Origin: Oscillospiraceae bacterium
Lineage (GTDB): Bacteria; Bacillota_A; Clostridia; Oscillospirales; CAG-272
Reading direction: 5' to 3'
Assembly (NCBI GenBank): GCA_015064195.1
Contig: SVSO01000051.1
Span: 1-14,474, forward strand
Length of the DNA: 14,474 bases
Part shown: positions 1 to 5,833 of the stretch, one piece after another
How positions within the stretch are numbered: the first letter of the stretch is position 1
How the letters are laid out: every line of letters begins with the position of its first letter
Notes under the pieces: model-generated
Databases searched by the model: none
The model's input: the letters and a program-made list of their open reading frames with translations, nothing else
What the model was told of the DNA's origin: nothing
Made by a program: the position numbers and the translations under genes

Positions 1-108
1 GCATTCGAGGGCTATTTCCCCCGCATCCCGGCAGACTTCGGCGGCAAGCTCCACGGCGAAGGTGATGCCGAGTGCCCGCAGAAGCGTGGGGAAATAGCCC
101 TCGAATGC
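1..108. repeat. Perfect 21-bp inverted repeat (1-21 / 88-108) inside spoIIIAD
   Basis: Bases 1-21 are the exact reverse complement of bases 88-108, separated by 66 bases. The pairing fails at the next inner pair (22 and 87). The outer end cannot be judged because it is the first base of the window. Both arms lie in spoIIIAD coding sequence. A perfect match this long and this close is not expected by chance. Because it starts exactly at base 1, the simplest reading is a fold-back at the end of a contig rather than a biological element. Confidence 0.95.
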
Positions 109-285
109 GGTTCCCGATGCGGCTTCGGCAAGGGTTTTGACAGCCGGGAGAAAATCCGAGACCGCCGCGCCCATGAGGATCACCGCCGCCGCCATTCCGA
201 CAAAAGCGGCGAATTCGCTCCTCTCGGCCCGCAGAACGAGGATCGCCGCCAATGCACACATGGCCGCGCCAAGATACGCCATCAT
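1..285 (-). CDS. spoIIIAD: Stage III sporulation protein AD (SpoIIIAD), 3' end cut by window edge
   Basis: SpoIIIAD is an integral membrane component of the SpoIIIA-SpoIIQ channel that joins mother cell and forespore during engulfment. Ninety-five codons are visible, starting with ATGATG at 285, so the first ATG overlaps the TGA stop of spoIIIAC (282-284). The visible protein has a hydrophobic N-terminal helix (LGAAMCALAAILVL), a second one (FVGMAAAVILMGAAV), and then the stretch ALGITFAVELAAEVCRDAGE. That last stretch matches the conserved family region that reads roughly GIAYIAEFGAQLTKDAG in Bacillus. The family is about 130 residues long, so roughly 35 are missing. The last seven codons (GEIALEC) lie inside a 21-bp inverted repeat and may not be genuine; normally an ASK-type continuation would be expected. 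Gene order AA-AB-AC-AD makes the identification firm. Confidence 0.9.
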   Translation of the reverse strand, partial: MMAYLGAAMCALAAILVLRAERSEFAAFVGMAAAVILMGAAVSDFLPAVKTLAEAASGTAFEGYFPTLLRALGITFAVELAAEVCRDAGEIALEC

Positions 286-476
286 AAGCCGAAAATCGTG
301 CGCACATTGGCAAACAGCGTCCCCAGCTTGTCGGTGAGCATGAGCAGGATGAGGATGATGCCGGCCAGCGACACCAACACCGCCTGCTCATCTCTGCCGT
401 ATTTTGCCAGAAGCTGGTAGGCGATGCTCACCGTCAGCCCGATGCCCGCCACCTTCAGAATGAGTCCGATATCCAT
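282..476 (-). CDS. spoIIIAC: Stage III sporulation protein AC (SpoIIIAC)
   Basis: This is a 64-residue membrane protein with two predicted helices (LILKVAGIGLTVSIAYQLLA and AVLVSLAGIILILLMLTDKL) separated by the short polar loop KYGRDEQ. That architecture and length are typical of SpoIIIAC, a small inner component of the SpoIIIA complex in the mother-cell membrane facing the forespore. The start at 476 is preceded by AGGAG with a 5-base gap. The stop overlaps the first ATG of spoIIIAD, so the two are probably translationally coupled. Eight bases separate it from the end of spoIIIAB. Transcription is expected from the sigma-E type promoter at 1882-1910. Confidence 0.93.
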   Translation of the reverse strand: MDIGLILKVAGIGLTVSIAYQLLAKYGRDEQAVLVSLAGIILILLMLTDKLGTLFANVRTIFGL

Positions 477-484
477 AAGCTCTC

Positions 485-967
485 CTATAACAGTAATATG
501 GCAAGCATCGCGCCCGCCAGCAGTCCCAGCGTCCGGCAGACCTTCATCCGCCCCGCAAGCTCGCCCCGTGCCGACTGCGCCAATGCTGCCAGCCGCTTTT
601 CATAAAACGCACAGTGCCGCGCCGTCTCATCCCGTCCCCGCCGTCCGATGCCGCCGAAAAATTTTACAAGCTCTGCCCTCTCCGCCGCTGTCAGATACAG
701 CCGGCCACCGCATTCATCCAGTGCCGCCGCCCAGCCGGATCTTCGCAGTGCCGGCAGAAAGCCGCATTTTTCCAGCGTTTCGTCCCGATAACCGGCGAAA
801 ATGCGGTCGAGGGGCGAGGAAAAGCTGTCGATCTCGGCGGCAATGTGAGAAATAAGGCGAGTGAAGGCCTCCAGCTGCAGAACGCGCTGATAAAACAGCC
901 GGGATGCCGCAAATCCCGCCGCGCCGGATGCGATGAGGATGAGCAGTGCGCCGATCATGCGCGGCAT
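485..967 (-). CDS. spoIIIAB: Stage III sporulation protein AB (SpoIIIAB)
   Basis: This 160-residue protein has an N-terminal membrane helix (IGALLILIASGAAGFAAS), a soluble helical middle (QLEAFTRLISHIAAEIDSFSSPLDRIF) and a hydrophobic C-terminal end (TLGLLAGAMLAILLL). This is the usual SpoIIIAB plan, and the family is about 170 residues. SpoIIIAB belongs to the mother-cell SpoIIIA assembly and resembles the GspF-type component of type II secretion systems. Start 967 is favoured because GAGG lies 7 bases upstream and because MPRMIGA lines up with the Bacillus start MLKLLGA. A second ATG at 958 overlaps the spoIIIAA stop as ATGA and is an alternative. The gene overlaps spoIIIAA by 13 bases. Confidence 0.92.
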   Translation of the reverse strand: MPRMIGALLILIASGAAGFAASRLFYQRVLQLEAFTRLISHIAAEIDSFSSPLDRIFAGYRDETLEKCGFLPALRRSGWAAALDECGGRLYLTAAERAELVKFFGGIGRRGRDETARHCAFYEKRLAALAQSARGELAGRMKVCRTLGLLAGAMLAILLL

Positions 968-1851
968 GGTATGGCCTCGTCCCGCCGATGCACGCTGCAG
1001 GTGAAGCTTCGGGACAGCCTGCCGCCGATACGCTCTCTTGCGATGCCCACATACGCATCGAATACGCCGTTGTCGTGGAGCAGGCGGATGTTGGGGCGCG
1101 CCGTAAGCTCCGCCGCATCCGCTGCATGGGCGGTGGCGATGATGGGAACGCCGGTATTCACGGCGGTCAGCAGTCCCCGCGCTTCGTCAAGATCGCCCAG
1201 CTCGTCGCAGACGATGACCTCCGGCGACAGCGTCCGGGTGGCGATCTCGATGCCGAGTGCGCGGGGATAACCGGTCAGCACATCGCACAGCGTGTCCGCG
1301 AACAGCTCCGGCATATAAAGCTCCCCCCGGGTGTCCATCAGCACCACCCGCCGCGTCATGGCAAGTCTTGCGGCCAGATCCCGCAGGAGGGTGGTTTTGC
1401 CCACGCCCGGCGGTGAATGGATGAGCAGGGAGCGCAGTCCCTCCTCCATCAGCGGCAGGATCGGCTCACACACACCGCGGATGGCATGGGGAATGCGGAT
1501 GTTCAGCGAAGTGATATCCCGCACGCCCTTCCCCGCCATGGTGCCGCACACGCCAACGCGGATGCCGCCCTCCATCCGGATATAGCCCTCGCGGATGTCG
1601 GCATCGTGAGCATAGACCGAACCCCGGCAGAGAGAGGCAACGGTGTCGGCCATTTCCGCCGCGCTCACCGTAACGCCGAGTCGCAGATTGTTCCCCGCCG
1701 CACTCAGGGATGCGGGACGTGCAGTCCGCAGACGGATCTCCGTCAGCTCGTCGCCGGAAAAAGTCCCCGCCGCCGCCAGCTCAAAAATGCGCGATGTGAC
1801 AGCGGGCGGCAGGCTGTCCGCGATGGGAGGCGGGAGACGGAATTTTGTCAT
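955..1851 (-). CDS. spoIIIAA: Stage III sporulation protein AA, secretion-type ATPase (SpoIIIAA)
   Basis: SpoIIIAA is the cytoplasmic ATPase of the SpoIIIA complex, related to type II/IV secretion ATPases, and is needed for sigma-G activity in the engulfed forespore. The 298-residue product has a Walker A loop (PPGVGKTTLLRDLA, near residue 147), a VVLMDTRGELY strand, a Walker B segment (VIVCDELGD, near residue 215) and downstream TAHA. The reading frame opens with ATG ATG ACA ATG from 1860. The ribosome site AAAGG touches the first ATG, so the fourth codon at 1851, nine bases from AAAGG, is the more likely start; 1857 or 1860 are possible. It is the first gene of the operon, overlaps spoIIIAB, and is driven by the sigma-E type promoter just upstream. 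Confidence 0.94.
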   Translation of the reverse strand: MTKFRLPPPIADSLPPAVTSRIFELAAAGTFSGDELTEIRLRTARPASLSAAGNNLRLGVTVSAAEMADTVASLCRGSVYAHDADIREGYIRMEGGIRVGVCGTMAGKGVRDITSLNIRIPHAIRGVCEPILPLMEEGLRSLLIHSPPGVGKTTLLRDLAARLAMTRRVVLMDTRGELYMPELFADTLCDVLTGYPRALGIEIATRTLSPEVIVCDELGDLDEARGLLTAVNTGVPIIATAHAADAAELTARPNIRLLHDNGVFDAYVGIARERIGGRLSRSFTCSVHRRDEAIPCRA

Positions 1852-1881
1852 TGTCATCATCCTTTGCTTTTGTGATGGTCT

Positions 1882-1910
1882 ATTATATGGACAAGCGGGC
1901 GCGGATATGA
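1882..1910 (-). promoter_or_regulatory. Sigma-E type promoter of the spoIIIA operon
   Basis: Read on the minus strand, TCATATC (1904-1910) is followed by a 14-base spacer and CATATAAT (1882-1889). The known sigma-E consensus is KMATATT, 14-15 bases, then CATACAMT, so the boxes match 6 of 7 and 7 of 8 positions with a canonical spacer. Transcription would start near 1875, leaving a short leader before spoIIIAA. Mother-cell sigma-E control is the established regulation of spoIIIA in Bacillus. The -35 box begins right after the T-run of the upstream terminator. Confidence 0.8.
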
Positions 1911-1947
1911 CAACGAAAAAGCCCGCCGCACAAAAGTGCAGCAGGCT
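1911..1947 (-). terminator. Intrinsic terminator after the SCIFF-maturase-like gene
   Basis: On the minus strand, arms 1936-1947 and 1920-1931 form a 12-bp stem (two G-U pairs) with a TTTT loop, followed by TTTTTCGTTG. It lies about 60 bases beyond the stop at 2006. It should isolate the 2006-3609 genes from the sigma-E driven spoIIIA operon, whose -35 box follows immediately. Confidence 0.85.
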
Positions 1948-2005
1948 GTATTCGATAGTATTGCTGTTTACCCGGAGCTTCGGAATCGATGGGGAAGCTG
2001 TGGCT

Positions 2006-2665
2006 TCACTGATCCTTCTTTGCCACCTCGGTCATCATGACGCATTCCGCGCGCTTGCGTTCCAGCTGGCACATGACACCGTGGGGCGCACTGAGCGAGC
2101 AGAGTTTTTTCGCCCAGCAGCCGACGCAGACCGGATCGTCATGGTCGCCCACATCATGGCGCGCGAAGGCAGTGAAAGGCACACCCTCGCCCTGCGCACG
2201 CTTTGCCTGTTCCTTGGACAGCTTTTCCATTTCCTTCATCAGTGCAGGCAGATCGTCCTCCGTCAATGCAGATGCCGCATCGGGAGCGGATACGACAGCG
2301 ATGGTCACATCCTTGCCCGCATCTGCCATTTCCTTTGCCGGATCCAGCAGACGAAGATTGCCGTGCGTCACCAGCATCTCGCCCACTGCCAGTGCCGCGC
2401 CCTCCACGGCATCCGGATGCTCCGCCGCGTTGTCGGCGAACAGCTTGCCTTCTTTATAAAGCGCATACATTTCGTCGTAAGTATCGCTGATGGCCGCGCT
2501 GTCAAATTTCGCCAGATCGTAGCGAAGTGCGGACGGGCAGTCCTTTTGCATGGGAAGCTCGATGTAATCGAGCATTTTGAATGCCAGCTCGGACAGCGGG
2601 ATCACCGCGCCGCTCACGCTGTCGTATGCAATGCGCTGACCGCCGAATTTGAATGAATGTACCAT
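2006..2665 (-). CDS. Shortened SCIFF/ranthipeptide maturase-like protein: RRE domain plus SPASM tail, no radical-SAM core
   Basis: This 219-residue protein reads as a cut-down relative of the SCIFF thioether maturase (ScfB/CteB, normally about 450 residues). Residues 1-77 (MVHSFKFGGQRIAYDSVSGA onward, to EGKLFAD) match its N-terminal PqqD-like RRE domain, which binds precursor peptide. Residues 112-168 (MADAGK, then ALTEDDLPALMKEMEKLS) match a segment late in the radical-SAM barrel. Residues 180-213 (CVGCWAKKLC, CQLERKRAEC) match the SPASM tail. The CxxxCxxC cluster motif and about 200 residues of core are absent. Cysteines 180, 183, 189, 199 and 208 remain and could bind metal. The start ATG at 2665 has AGGGAG upstream. 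The frame is intact with normal codon use, which argues for a maintained protein rather than fresh decay. The family match rests on remembered consensus sequence. Function is unknown; a peptide-binding or scaffold role is speculative. Confidence 0.75.
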   Translation of the reverse strand: MVHSFKFGGQRIAYDSVSGAVIPLSELAFKMLDYIELPMQKDCPSALRYDLAKFDSAAISDTYDEMYALYKEGKLFADNAAEHPDAVEGAALAVGEMLVTHGNLRLLDPAKEMADAGKDVTIAVVSAPDAASALTEDDLPALMKEMEKLSKEQAKRAQGEGVPFTAFARHDVGDHDDPVCVGCWAKKLCSLSAPHGVMCQLERKRAECVMMTEVAKKDQ

Positions 2666-2684
2666 GATTTTCTCCCTCTCATTT

Positions 2685-2716
2685 AAAAATAGCGTCCCTC
2701 CGATGCGGAAGGACGC
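2685..2716 (-). terminator. Terminator-like hairpin (possible attenuator) just before the SCIFF-maturase-like gene
   Basis: On the minus strand, arms 2707-2716 and 2692-2701 make a 10-bp stem (one G-U pair) with a 5-base loop, followed by TATTTTT. It starts 9 bases after the stop of the TIGR04086-like gene and ends a few bases before the ribosome site (AGGGAG) of the next gene. Only 59 bases separate the two genes, so there is no room for a separate promoter after the hairpin. Expression of the downstream gene must rely on read-through or on a promoter inside the upstream gene. Confidence 0.75.
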
Positions 2717-2724
2717 CGGTTTTG

Positions 2725-3198
2725 TTATTTTCGCCGCAGTTGTCTGCGTGCGAGTGCCGTCGGGCTGTGCTTGCCCTCGCCGATGCGACGACCCCTGCCG
2801 CGCCCCATAAGCGCACCGAGAACGGCGCAGACCAATGTCAGCGCGTACCAGACTGCAAGCATGAGCGGTGTGGGCGGATGTTCGGCGCTTCCCCGGAAAA
2901 ACAGGGAAATGAGCCAAAGGATCAGCACATATGCGCCGCCGGAAACAATGCCCGTGCCAATGCTGCGGCCCGGATCGCATCTCACCGAAACGATGCCGGA
3001 GATGAGTGCGCCAAACATGAGCGCCGCCATCGCCATCCATCCGATGAGCGAGTCCGGATCCGCCGCCGCCATTGCCGCCGCAGACAGCGTGAGCGCCGAC
3101 AGAACGGCTGCAGCGATGCCGGCCGCCGTGCCGCGGATCACCGAAGCTGCAAGCCCCGAAAGGCCCGCCGGCTCGTCCTTTTTGTTTGTATTTGCCAT
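2725..3198 (-). CDS. TIGR04086-like hydrophobic membrane protein
   Basis: This 157-residue protein has four predicted membrane helices: about residues 14-45 (ASVIRGTAAGIAAAVLSALT), 52-72 (IGWMAMAALMFGALISGIVS), 81-101 (GTGIVSGGAYVLILWLISLF) and 110-131 (PLMLAVWYALTLVCAVLGAL). A short polar N-terminus and a basic C-terminal tail (RGRGRR, ARRQLRRK) flank them. The layout and position fit the TIGR04086/YrzE family, small membrane proteins of unknown function that in Clostridia commonly lie between yajC and the SCIFF peptide and maturase genes. The start is well supported by AAAGGAGGGG 4 bases upstream. It lies 57 bases after yajC with no terminator between, so it is probably cotranscribed with yajC. 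The family call rests on hydrophobic pattern plus neighbourhood. Confidence 0.72.
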   Translation of the reverse strand: MANTNKKDEPAGLSGLAASVIRGTAAGIAAAVLSALTLSAAAMAAADPDSLIGWMAMAALMFGALISGIVSVRCDPGRSIGTGIVSGGAYVLILWLISLFFRGSAEHPPTPLMLAVWYALTLVCAVLGALMGRGRGRRIGEGKHSPTALARRQLRRK

Positions 3199-3255
3199 GA
3201 TGCCCCTCCTTTTTCGGATTACGCTTCATCCTATGAAGGAGCGGCGGAAAATATG

Positions 3256-3609
3256 TCAGCAGTCCTCAGCTTTTACGTCAATGGACTTGATGGCACTGCG
3301 CAGGATGCGGATCTTGGTGCCGTCGCGTCCGGTTTCGATCATGACAGTCTCTTCCTTGATGCTGATGACCTTGCCGATGATGCCGCCGATGGTGGTGATC
3401 TCGTCGCCGACCTGCAGAGAGTTGCGCATTTCGTTGACCTCGCGCTCCTGCTTTTTCTGGGGACGGTACATGAAGAAATAGAACACCGCGATCATGACCA
3501 CGATCATGATGATGGAAGTAAAGCCCTGCATACCGGTGCTCATGGGTGCGCCGCCGGCAGCAGCATCGCCTGCAGCAGCTGCTGCATCGGCTGTAAGAAG
3601 CAGATTCAT
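3256..3609 (-). CDS. yajC: Preprotein translocase subunit YajC
   Basis: YajC is a small single-span membrane protein that accompanies SecDF and SecYEG. The 117-residue product has an Ala-rich N-terminus, a membrane helix (SIIMIVVMIAVFYFFMYRP, residues about 32-50), the hallmark MYRPQKKQEREVNEMRNSL, and then the small beta domain VGDEITTIGGIIGKVISIKEETVMIET that defines the family. The N-terminal Ala/Gly-rich extension before the helix is longer than in many homologues. GGAGG lies 9 bases before the ATG at 3609. A sigma-A promoter is visible at 3648-3676. It leads a transcript with the TIGR04086-like gene and probably the shortened SCIFF-maturase relative. secD and secF, often downstream in Clostridia, are not in this window. 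Confidence 0.96.
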   Translation of the reverse strand: MNLLLTADAAAAAGDAAAGGAPMSTGMQGFTSIIMIVVMIAVFYFFMYRPQKKQEREVNEMRNSLQVGDEITTIGGIIGKVISIKEETVMIETGRDGTKIRILRSAIKSIDVKAEDC

Positions 3610-3647
3610 TATGATAATCCTCCGTTGTGATAGAAATTTACTCTTCT

Positions 3648-3676
3648 ATTATACATCATCCCGCCGCCAAATGCAA
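3648..3676 (-). promoter_or_regulatory. Sigma-A promoter of yajC
   Basis: On the minus strand, TTGCAT (3671-3676), a 17-base spacer and a perfect TATAAT (3648-3653) precede yajC. Transcription would start near 3641, giving a leader of about 32 bases. The AT-rich 11-mer ATTTACAAAAT (3681-3691) lies 4 bases further upstream and resembles an UP element. Confidence 0.82.
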
Positions 3677-3821
3677 GGCTATTTTGTAAATTTGGGAGAA
3701 ATTTTATGTTCTTCCCCAGAAGTGGGGCGGATTTGTGATAAATTAACGAAGAAGCACTGCCGCGGACAATCGGAGTGTTGCTGAAGTTTTCCCGTTATCT
3801 GTAAAAAATGTATATAAAAAA

Positions 3822-3837
3822 TGACCAAATTTCGTCA
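3822..3837. promoter_or_regulatory. Imperfect palindrome, candidate operator
   Basis: TGACCAAATTTCGTCA is palindromic except for its C/C pair at positions 5 and 12. It ends 9 bases before the -35 box of the plus-strand promoter at 3847. Size and place suit a dimeric regulator, but no partner protein is indicated. Confidence 0.3.
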
Positions 3838-3846
3838 AATGCTATA

Positions 3847-3875
3847 TTGCATTTTATAGATGCGTGTGCTATAAT
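3847..3875 (+). promoter_or_regulatory. Sigma-A promoter of the secreted-protein gene
   Basis: TTGCAT (3847-3852), a 17-base spacer and a perfect TATAAT (3870-3875) give the same box sequences and spacing as the divergent yajC promoter. Transcription would start near 3882, leaving a leader of about 57 bases that ends in AAGGAG 8 bases before the ATG at 3939. Confidence 0.82.
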
Positions 3876-3938
3876 AAATATTGTAAATATATATGCATCC
3901 CAGCTTTGGGAAATTCTTTTTGACAAGGAGACAATACT

Positions 3939-5774
3939 ATGGCAAAGCGTATTCTGGCAGTCCTTTTAGCAGTGATGATGCTTCTGGGACTCACGACCGC
4001 TGTTTCGGCAGCACCGACCTCTGACGGAGCATTTTACGTCAATCAGACCGGCGAGCGTTACGATGACGCCGCAGAGGCTCTGGCAGCAGCTCAGGCAGCA
4101 AGCGGTGAACCTCGCGTATTCCTGATGAAGGATTACACCGGCGACATCGTGATCGATGACGGTTTATCCCACAAAATCTACCTGAACGGCTACACCCTGA
4201 CCGGCAGCATCAAGTTAATCAACGGTCTTCTCAATCTGTATGAGGACAGTGAGAATACCCCCGACGGCCCCGACAGTAAGGTTGTGAACACCGGTCTTCC
4301 CGGCGAGTATCCTCTCTATCACGAGAACGGTCAGCTCAATGTATACGAAAATATCACATTTGAGGCGACCGAAGCAGACGGTACGGCCATCTACTCCAAG
4401 GGCAACAAGGTCAATATTCTGAATTTCGATAACACCTCTGACGGCATTACCGTCAATGGTAATATCGAAGCAGCAGCAGGCGGTATCATCACGATTGAAG
4501 ATGGTACTTACGAGGGTGAGATCCTCGCAGCTCCCGGCAGTGCAGTTTCCATTTCTCACGGCAGCTTCAAGATTGATCCCACGGCGAATCTTCCCTTCGG
4601 TTATGCGGCTCAGCTGAACGGCGGCTACTACGACATCGTACCGGATCCCGCCATCACCCTCAGCCTGCTTGATACCGACAGCAGCGGCGCATACCTCCTC
4701 AAGACCGCTGAGGATATCACCGTTTTCCGCGCACTTCTGAACATTAGCGGTACCAGCAAGGTTATCTTCACCGGTGAAACCTTCAAGCTCGCAAACGATA
4801 TTGATATGCAGAACGTGGAAATGCCCGCAGCCGGCAGCGACGGTAAGCGTTTCGACGGCACTTTCGACGGACAGAATCACGTCATCCGCAATGTAAACAT
4901 CAACGCTCCCGGAAGCACCTATGTGGGCTTCTTCGGCAATGTTTACCAGAACGCAGTCATCAAAGACGTTACCTTTGAAAACGTCACCGTCAACGGCGGC
5001 GACTATACCGGTGCACTCATCGGCTTCACCCGTGCGGCAGAGGTTGATAATGTCGAAATTACCGGCGACATCGACATTTCCGGCGCAAACTATGTAGGCG
5101 GTCTTGTCGGCGGTCACTACAACAACACCGAGATCACGGACTGCACCGTATCCGGCACCGGCTCTATCACCGGTGACAGCGCAGTTGCGGCAATTCTCGG
5201 CCAGAGCTCCGGCACGGTCTCCATCTCCGGCGCAGAAGCTTCCGGCGTCCGCGTTGAGGCTGAAAACGGCAATGTCGGCGGTCTGATCGGTTTGGTGACA
5301 GACGGCAGCAACGTAACGCTTGCCGATAACGCAGTAAACAATGTGACCATCGTTACTGCTCCCGGCGTGGAATCCGCAGGCACGCTCATCGGCGGCGTTC
5401 TCACCGGCGATGTTGCCATCGACGACACCAACACTGCCACCAACACCACTGTCATCGAAGAAGACAAGTCCATTTCCCTTGCCAATGTGTTCTTCTACTT
5501 CATCATGCTCAAGCGCACCTACGAGATCACCGCTGATGTTACCGAAGGCGGCACGATCAGCTTCACCGGTAATTACAAGCTTTCCGACGAAGGCAATGCA
5601 CTGGTGCAGTTCAAGCGTGACATCACCTACACCATCGAGGCTGACGAGGGCTACATCCTCACCGACGTGCTGGTTGACGGCGAAAGCGTTGGCGCAGTTT
5701 CCGAATACACCTTCGACAATGTAGGCAAAAAGCACTCCATCTCCGCAGTCTTCACGGCAGAAGCTGCTGCATAA
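3939..5774 (+). CDS. Secreted protein with GLUG-like repeats and C-terminal InlB-B-like domain
   Basis: The 611-residue product begins with a clear Sec signal peptide (KR, then a hydrophobic core LAVLLAVMMLLGL, cleavage near VSA-AP, residues 24-25). Residues about 30-250 are Gly/Asn/Asp-rich beta-strand repeats, likely a right-handed beta-helix. From about 261 to 490 come GLUG-like units with FDGTFDGQNHVIRNVNI, then VGFFG, TGALIGF, VGGLVGG, AAILGQ, VGGLIGL and AGTLIGG. The C-terminus (about 528-611, with EADEGYILTDVLVDGESVGA and YTFDNVGKKHSISAVFTAE) matches the divergent InlB B-repeat pattern. There is no LPXTG motif and no C-terminal membrane helix, so how it stays at the surface is unclear. 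Codons look more biased and AT-richer than in neighbouring genes, and promoter and ribosome site are strong, suggesting high expression. It is single-gene and ends at a strong terminator. A role in adhesion or glycan contact is an inference. Confidence 0.82.
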   Translation: MAKRILAVLLAVMMLLGLTTAVSAAPTSDGAFYVNQTGERYDDAAEALAAAQAASGEPRVFLMKDYTGDIVIDDGLSHKIYLNGYTLTGSIKLINGLLNLYEDSENTPDGPDSKVVNTGLPGEYPLYHENGQLNVYENITFEATEADGTAIYSKGNKVNILNFDNTSDGITVNGNIEAAAGGIITIEDGTYEGEILAAPGSAVSISHGSFKIDPTANLPFGYAAQLNGGYYDIVPDPAITLSLLDTDSSGAYLLKTAEDITVFRALLNISGTSKVIFTGETFKLANDIDMQNVEMPAAGSDGKRFDGTFDGQNHVIRNVNINAPGSTYVGFFGNVYQNAVIKDVTFENVTVNGGDYTGALIGFTRAAEVDNVEITGDIDISGANYVGGLVGGHYNNTEITDCTVSGTGSITGDSAVAAILGQSSGTVSISGAEASGVRVEAENGNVGGLIGLVTDGSNVTLADNAVNNVTIVTAPGVESAGTLIGGVLTGDVAIDDTNTATNTTVIEEDKSISLANVFFYFIMLKRTYEITADVTEGGTISFTGNYKLSDEGNALVQFKRDITYTIEADEGYILTDVLVDGESVGAVSEYTFDNVGKKHSISAVFTAEAAA

Positions 5775-5790
5775 TCTCCCATAGCAACAG

Positions 5791-5823
5791 AAAATGCATC
5801 CGCAGATCCTGCGGATGCATTTT
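5791..5823. terminator. Strong bidirectional terminator between convergent genes
   Basis: A perfect 15-bp stem (5791-5805 with 5809-5823) closes a 3-base loop. On the plus strand the stem runs into TTTTTGTTTTG; on the minus strand it runs into TTTTCTGTTGC. It serves both the secreted-protein gene ending at 5774 and the GH95 gene ending at 5834. Confidence 0.93.
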
Positions 5824-5833
5824 TGTTTTGTAT

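Larger units (their letters stand above)
3610..3938. other. Divergent intergenic region between yajC and the secreted-protein gene
   Basis: This AT-rich stretch of 329 bases holds the yajC promoter on the minus strand (3648-3676) and the promoter of the secreted-protein gene on the plus strand (3847-3875). It also holds an imperfect palindrome at 3822-3837 and a small 5-bp hairpin (TCCCA/TGGGA, about 3898-3911) in the plus-strand leader. A short CCCCA-GAAG-TGGGG hairpin lies near 3714-3727 without a T-run. I see no open frame with a ribosome site and no tRNA or other recognisable RNA. Confidence 0.7.

Noticed and set aside
2666..3229. Same-frame upstream extension of the SCIFF-maturase-like frame to a 407-residue product starting at 3229
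   Set aside because: The added part reads through the TIGR04086-like gene in another frame, is rich in His/Arg/Gly with no domain pattern, and crosses the hairpin. ATG 2665 has a good ribosome site and starts exactly at the RRE domain.
3200..3255. Small hairpin CTTCAT/ATGAAG between yajC and the TIGR04086-like gene
   Set aside because: Only 6 bp with a 3-base loop and no T-run, too weak for a terminator. The two genes are more simply cotranscribed.
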